Source: an uncultured Dyadobacter sp. (GTDB taxonomy: Bacteria; Bacteroidota; Bacteroidia; Cytophagales; Spirosomataceae). From it: a stretch of 8,178 nucleotides of DNA. The stretch's first letter is position 1. Each line of letters begins with the position of its first letter. The stretch lies in the NCBI GenBank assembly GCA_946481035.1, contig CAMLNK010000141.1:1-8178 (forward strand), read 5' to 3'. The notes beneath the pieces were generated by a model. That model ran no database searches. It was not told where the DNA came from and was given only the letters and a program-made list of their open reading frames with translations. A program made the translations under genes and the position numbers. Shown piece by piece: positions 4,755 to 8,178 of the stretch.

Positions 4755-6284
4755 ATGAAGAACTTTGTACTAGCGGTTTTACTGCTTTTTTATACGGGGC
4801 AGTTGTTTGCGCAAAATGTGTCGCCGAGAGAGATCGTGAAGAAGTCTCTTTTGAAGACTACAGGTGGTAAACAAATGAAAAGTTTTAAACTCGTTACCAC
4901 TTTCGACCGGCCGGGTACCGTTGCCTTAAAGCAAACACAAAGCGGTCCGATGCGCGATTTGATTGAATCGATGATTAGCGCCGCCCCCGATTCGGTCAGG
5001 GGACAAATGGAGGTGGAAATGAAGCGTGCCAATGAAAGATTTCATCGGGAGCTACTGGCCATGTACGAAGGATTGAAGAACGTTTCCTTTGCCGATTTGC
5101 GTTTGAAAAAGATGGCAAGTATCCGGACTGGTCTGATGGGTTCTCAGGATACGACTCGAACTGTGATGGACCTGGCCAATGGAAAGCAGGCGGGGATAAT
5201 CTTCAATAACCCGGTTTTAATGCTTCAATACATCGCCGCCGATTCGGTGGAACTTCACTACACAGGAGCGACTGTGATCGAAAATGAAGATCAGCATATC
5301 GTACAGGCAAAGGTCGGTGGAGAATGGATCGAGGTAATGATAGGGAAGGAAAACAAGCTCCTGTCGCGGATCGTCGTTCCGCGGGTCGATGCGGACCCGC
5401 TGATGGGAAAAGGTCCAGTGCATTACAAAGACATTCATATTTTCAGGAGCTATAAGCAGATTTCCGGCCTGCTATTGCCGTCCGGTTCGGAGGAAACGAG
5501 CACCAATTTAGGTGTGACAGTCAGGTATAGTCTGGCTTGGAGCAATGTCAACGAATCATTTTCGGATTCGACATTCGCCCGTGAGCCTACATGGGAAGAA
5601 AAAGCCGCATTTAAGTTTAAAGATATTGGAGAGCGCTTGTTTATCATGGAGTTGACGGGTCGGAGTTTTGGGGATGGGCGTTCGCTCGTACGGGAAAATG
5701 ATGGGGGCATTGATCTCTTTACGGGGTTTATTTATAATGAAATAATTATTGGTAAAATGAGAAGGGCGCTGGCGCAGAAGTTTCCGGGGAAAAACATCAG
5801 GAATATTTTTAGCGTAGAGGCAATTTCCTGGATTCACGCCCTTTCAGATTTGTTTGATGCCGATACAGAACTGTACTATCCCAAAGGGTTGGGGTTTTTA
5901 TCAGAAGGCCAATTGCGCAAAAATAATTCGAAGGAAGACTCAACCTGGAGTGTGCGGCATTCGGACGGCGCCCTGCAACCATTTGAAACCGGTTTTGAGA
6001 AAGAAGGCTGTCGTGCTTTTATGCTTAATACAAATCCTAACGCCAACTATGAGCAGTGGCAGGTATGCTACTACCTGAGCAACGAAAAAGTTGTTTATTT
6101 AAATGGTTATTTGGGAATGCCGGAAAAGGAGGCTAAGCTGGCGCCCTGGGAAAAGCGATTGTACGAATTGGTTACCCGCGAGGCATTGACAGTCGAAAAG
6201 GTAATATGTACGAACGGCCTGGTGCGCAACGCCCCGCTGGAAATGAGTTATGAAGCATTGCGGCAGCGAGCACGGACACAATAG
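4755..6284 (+). CDS. Secreted protein with possible degenerate metallo-beta-lactamase-like C-terminal domain
   Basis: A 509-residue exported protein with a clear signal peptide (residues 1-19, cleavage LFA|Q). The N-terminal half begins REIVKKSLLKTTGGKQMKSF, a pattern seen in periplasmic LolA-like or outer-membrane lipoprotein-sorting-like domains, and continues as mostly beta-rich sequence. Residues about 302-375 (GRSFGDGRSLV, then IIGKMRRALAQKFPGKNIR, then a beta strand) resemble the start of an MBL-fold hydrolase, where a GDGxxSLVVE strand, an RSxxVIxxIKxxFPxKPIR helix and THxHxDH normally follow. At the motif position (about 353-366) the sequence is SVEAISWIHALSDL, with no HxHxDH, so metal catalysis is unlikely. 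The homology is from memory of the pattern and is tentative. The following barrel gene lies 56 bases downstream, so co-transcription is possible. Function is unknown. Confidence 0.7.
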   Translation: MKNFVLAVLLLFYTGQLFAQNVSPREIVKKSLLKTTGGKQMKSFKLVTTFDRPGTVALKQTQSGPMRDLIESMISAAPDSVRGQMEVEMKRANERFHRELLAMYEGLKNVSFADLRLKKMASIRTGLMGSQDTTRTVMDLANGKQAGIIFNNPVLMLQYIAADSVELHYTGATVIENEDQHIVQAKVGGEWIEVMIGKENKLLSRIVVPRVDADPLMGKGPVHYKDIHIFRSYKQISGLLLPSGSEETSTNLGVTVRYSLAWSNVNESFSDSTFAREPTWEEKAAFKFKDIGERLFIMELTGRSFGDGRSLVRENDGGIDLFTGFIYNEIIIGKMRRALAQKFPGKNIRNIFSVEAISWIHALSDLFDADTELYYPKGLGFLSEGQLRKNNSKEDSTWSVRHSDGALQPFETGFEKEGCRAFMLNTNPNANYEQWQVCYYLSNEKVVYLNGYLGMPEKEAKLAPWEKRLYELVTREALTVEKVICTNGLVRNAPLEMSYEALRQRARTQ

Positions 6285-6303
6285 CCCGATTCTTTTCGCG
6301 TTA

Positions 6304-6336
6304 TTTGCCAACATTTTAACGCATCCCCTAACTTTC
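6304..6336 (+). promoter_or_regulatory. Possible promoter immediately upstream of the barrel gene
   Basis: TTTG at 6304-6307 and TAACTTTC at 6329-6336 (one mismatch to TAnnTTTG) are 21 bases apart, a plausible Bacteroidota spacing. Only four bases separate the -7 box from the ATG at 6341, so such a promoter would give an almost leaderless message. The alternative is read-through from 4755-6284, with the match due to chance. Confidence 0.3.
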
Positions 6337-6340
6337 CTGC

Positions 6341-7321
6341 ATGACCGACCCGCGCTACCTGTTAACCTGTCTGCTACTGTGCTCGATCATTCCCGCACAA
6401 GCTCAGCACTTTTCCCTAAGCCGACTTTTTTATCCAAACCTTACACTCAAAGCAGATTATAATGTGCCTGCGAACCTGGACGGGACGCGGGAGTACGGCG
6501 TTTCGAGGACAGGTTTTTTCGGGATCATACCGTTGCAAAGCGAGGTGCAGCTCGGTTACAGCCTGCGTAAAAAATTCGATTTACGGGCGGTTCATACCGT
6601 GGCAATTGCCCAGTACACGCAGATCCAACCCACTTTCGATGGTAAGAATGATCCATCAAACGGTTATAAAACGTTATCGCTCGGTGTAATCCGCTTGCAG
6701 GCGAGCATTAAGGACAGGCTTTGGGTCTATGGCGGGGGCTTGGGGATGACGGAGAGTAACGAGACGTTTTTCAGCCCGCAGCCATTCTTCTGGGGCGGCG
6801 CGGCAAGAATGCACATTCTCGGGCTTCGTACGCAGTTCATGTACGGCTCGGTGCTGGCTTATAACCAGAAGCTGCGTTTTATCCCGGTATTTGGGTTAAA
6901 TAAGGGATTAGGTAAACACTGGCGCGTGTCGGCATTGCTGCCGTTTATGGTCAACGCGAATTACAAGGCTACCAAATGGTTCAATGTCGATTTTCTGGCG
7001 GGACTGAGCGGTTACAGCGGCGGGTTTCAGGTGCAGACGCCGGAAGAAAAGGCATTGCGGCGCGAAAATTACCGTCAGATCAAAACCGGTGTTGCGGCTA
7101 ATGTGCACTTGTTTTCAGTGCTGAATGTATCGGTAGAGGCTGGTGTGACCACTTTCAGGCAGTTGCGTACATTTAACAGCGCCCGCGAAAACCTCACTTC
7201 GTATACGCCCGCGACCACGCCTTACATAGGTGCGAGCGTGCGCTACATCACGAGCCGGTCGCGGCTTTCGTCCAGATTTACGCGGAGAATGGGGCTGGGA
7301 GAAGGCGGAATCAACTGGTAA
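6341..7321 (+). CDS. Outer-membrane beta-barrel protein (DUF6268-like)
   Basis: A 326-residue exported protein. The signal peptide covers residues 1-21 (hydrophobic LLTCLLLCSII, cleavage AQA|Q). The mature sequence is a run of alternating hydrophobic/polar strands with aromatic girdle residues and short turns, for example SEVQLGYSL, DRLWVYGGGLGM, LRTQFMYGSVLAY and PYIGASVRYI, as expected for an outer-membrane barrel. The overall pattern fits the DUF6268 family of Bacteroidota barrels; that family name is from memory and less certain than the barrel call. There is no plug or TonB box, so it is not a TonB-dependent receptor. The start is fixed: an in-frame TAA lies at 6329-6331 and the signal peptide begins at this ATG. 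It follows the secreted protein gene by 56 bases and ends one base before the stop of the convergent kinase gene. Ligand or transport role is unknown. Confidence 0.75.
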   Translation: MTDPRYLLTCLLLCSIIPAQAQHFSLSRLFYPNLTLKADYNVPANLDGTREYGVSRTGFFGIIPLQSEVQLGYSLRKKFDLRAVHTVAIAQYTQIQPTFDGKNDPSNGYKTLSLGVIRLQASIKDRLWVYGGGLGMTESNETFFSPQPFFWGGAARMHILGLRTQFMYGSVLAYNQKLRFIPVFGLNKGLGKHWRVSALLPFMVNANYKATKWFNVDFLAGLSGYSGGFQVQTPEEKALRRENYRQIKTGVAANVHLFSVLNVSVEAGVTTFRQLRTFNSARENLTSYTPATTPYIGASVRYITSRSRLSSRFTRRMGLGEGGINW

Positions 7322-8178
7322 CTAAACTAGCTTTCGGGCTTCCGATTTCAGCAATGCCTTATCAATAGGCACCACACCGACCATTTCACACACCAGTCCG
7401 CCGCCGAGGTTTGAAATAGCTGCCACGCTTTTCGGTGGAAGACCCAACGCCACGCAGCAAGCGGCAATGCTGATCACCGTATCGCCCGCGCCGGAAACAT
7501 CGGCGATCTGGCGGATGTGGGCCGGAAGTTTGTGGGTTTCGTCGTTAAAATCAATAAAAACACCTCTTTCCGACAATGTGATCAATGCGCCGTTCACTTG
7601 CAGGGTGTCTTTCAGATGTTGAACAGTTGCTTTCAGCTCGTCGAGGTTATCCACATTGAAATCCACTTTTAAACCTTCGCGGAGCTCTTTCAGGTTGGGT
7701 TTAAAAAGTGTGGTATGGTTATAGGCGAGAAAATTGCGCTTTTTGGGATCTACAACCGTGGGTACGCCATTCGCGTTGGCGAATGCGGTGATTTCGGCAA
7801 TGGATTCGGGCGTGAGTACGCCTTTGTCATAGTCTTCAAAAATAATCACCTGGCAGGAAGGGATCAGTTCCTTGGCCTTGGCGATGAGCTTTTCGGTTTC
7901 CGACTTTGAAACCGGCTTGTCGGTTTCAGTATCAATGCGCACAACCTGCTGGGAGCCAGCAATAATGCGTTCTTTAATGGTAGTAATGCGGTCGTCGCTG
8001 CGGATCAGGCCTTCGCAGTTCAATCCCTTTTCTTTCAGACTGTTTTCGAGCAGGTCCCCGGGGGCGTCGGTGCCTATAACTGAGCATATAATGGCTTCTG
8101 CACCCAATGATTGTACATTCAGCAGCACATTGCCTGCGCCGCCCAGCCGGTATTCCCTTTTTTGAACATTGACCACCG
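7322..8178 (-). CDS. rfaE1: D-glycero-beta-D-manno-heptose-7-phosphate kinase (RfaE1/HldE kinase domain), N-terminus outside window
   Basis: A PfkB-family sugar kinase that phosphorylates heptose 7-phosphate at C1 on the way to ADP-heptose for lipopolysaccharide. About 285 residues are visible. RLGGAGNVLLNVQSLGA is the substrate-binding PfkB region; TTIKERIIAGSQQVVRID and EDYDKGVL are RfaE1-typical blocks; VDPKKRNF and KPNLKE follow; and DVSGAGDT carries the anion hole and the catalytic Asp (codon 7481-7483). Residues upstream of RLGGAGN already match the family (VVNVQKREY), so the true start lies beyond 8178 and the GTG at 8176 is internal. The protein ends shortly after the kinase fold, with no cytidylyltransferase domain, so it is the kinase-only form rather than bifunctional HldE; the nucleotidyltransferase must be encoded elsewhere. 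A related PfkB sugar kinase is a less likely alternative. Confidence 0.88.
   Translation of the reverse strand, partial: VVNVQKREYRLGGAGNVLLNVQSLGAEAIICSVIGTDAPGDLLENSLKEKGLNCEGLIRSDDRITTIKERIIAGSQQVVRIDTETDKPVSKSETEKLIAKAKELIPSCQVIIFEDYDKGVLTPESIAEITAFANANGVPTVVDPKKRNFLAYNHTTLFKPNLKELREGLKVDFNVDNLDELKATVQHLKDTLQVNGALITLSERGVFIDFNDETHKLPAHIRQIADVSGAGDTVISIAACCVALGLPPKSVAAISNLGGGLVCEMVGVVPIDKALLKSEARKLV

Noticed and set aside
8174..8176. GTG as start of the kinase gene
   Set aside because: The residues from here on are already inside the conserved domain; the gene continues past the window edge.

Overview
The window looks like chromosomal DNA from a member of the Bacteroidota, probably a Cytophagales relative (Dyadobacter- or Spirosoma-like; the genus is a guess). 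Three things support this. None of the visible starts has a convincing Shine-Dalgarno sequence; upstream regions are A-rich. Several genes are preceded by the Bacteroidota -7 element TAnnTTTG. The families present (a DUF6268-like outer-membrane barrel, a free-standing S23 four-helix-bundle protein, a kinase-only RfaE1, and secreted proteins cut at A-x-A|Q signal sites) are typical of the phylum.

Layout. 1-739 (minus) is the first two thirds of prfB (release factor 2), with the classical +1 programmed frameshift at codon 21; the window edge cuts it just after the GGQ motif. 793-1422 is a cassette: an S23-family gene (867-1229, minus) bracketed by two inverted arrays of degenerate TGAC decamers. 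1480-2877 (plus) is lpdA, with a -7 promoter box right beside the right-hand array and a rho-independent terminator at 2963-3000. A short array of heptamers with a GAC core lies between the lpdA stop and that terminator. 3141-3638 (plus) is a small nucleotidyltransferase-fold protein. It converges on a secreted YdjC/ChbG-type deacetylase (3703-4701, minus), and the gap between them is an inverted pair of heptamer arrays that supplies the stop codons of both genes. 4755-6284 (plus) is a large secreted protein whose C-terminal half resembles a metallo-beta-lactamase fold without metal ligands. 6341-7321 (plus) is an outer-membrane beta-barrel. 7322-8178 (minus) is the heptose-7-phosphate kinase RfaE1, with its N-terminus outside the window; it meets the barrel gene tail to tail with no spacer.

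How the parts relate. Most genes are ordinary single-gene housekeeping or envelope units: translation termination, the E3 subunit of 2-oxoacid dehydrogenases, the LPS heptose pathway, and exported proteins. 4755-6284 and 6341-7321 may be co-transcribed, and 4755 is divergent from the deacetylase. The unusual content is the repeat system: inverted arrays of 10-mers around the S23 gene, and related 7-mers around and into the nucleotidyltransferase gene. Both share a YGAC core. I do not recognise a named element with this architecture. It is the best candidate here for something undescribed, either a small non-autonomous mobile cassette or a set of binding sites. No gene-free stretch exceeds 300 bases; the longest are 2878-3140 and 1230-1479, both described below.
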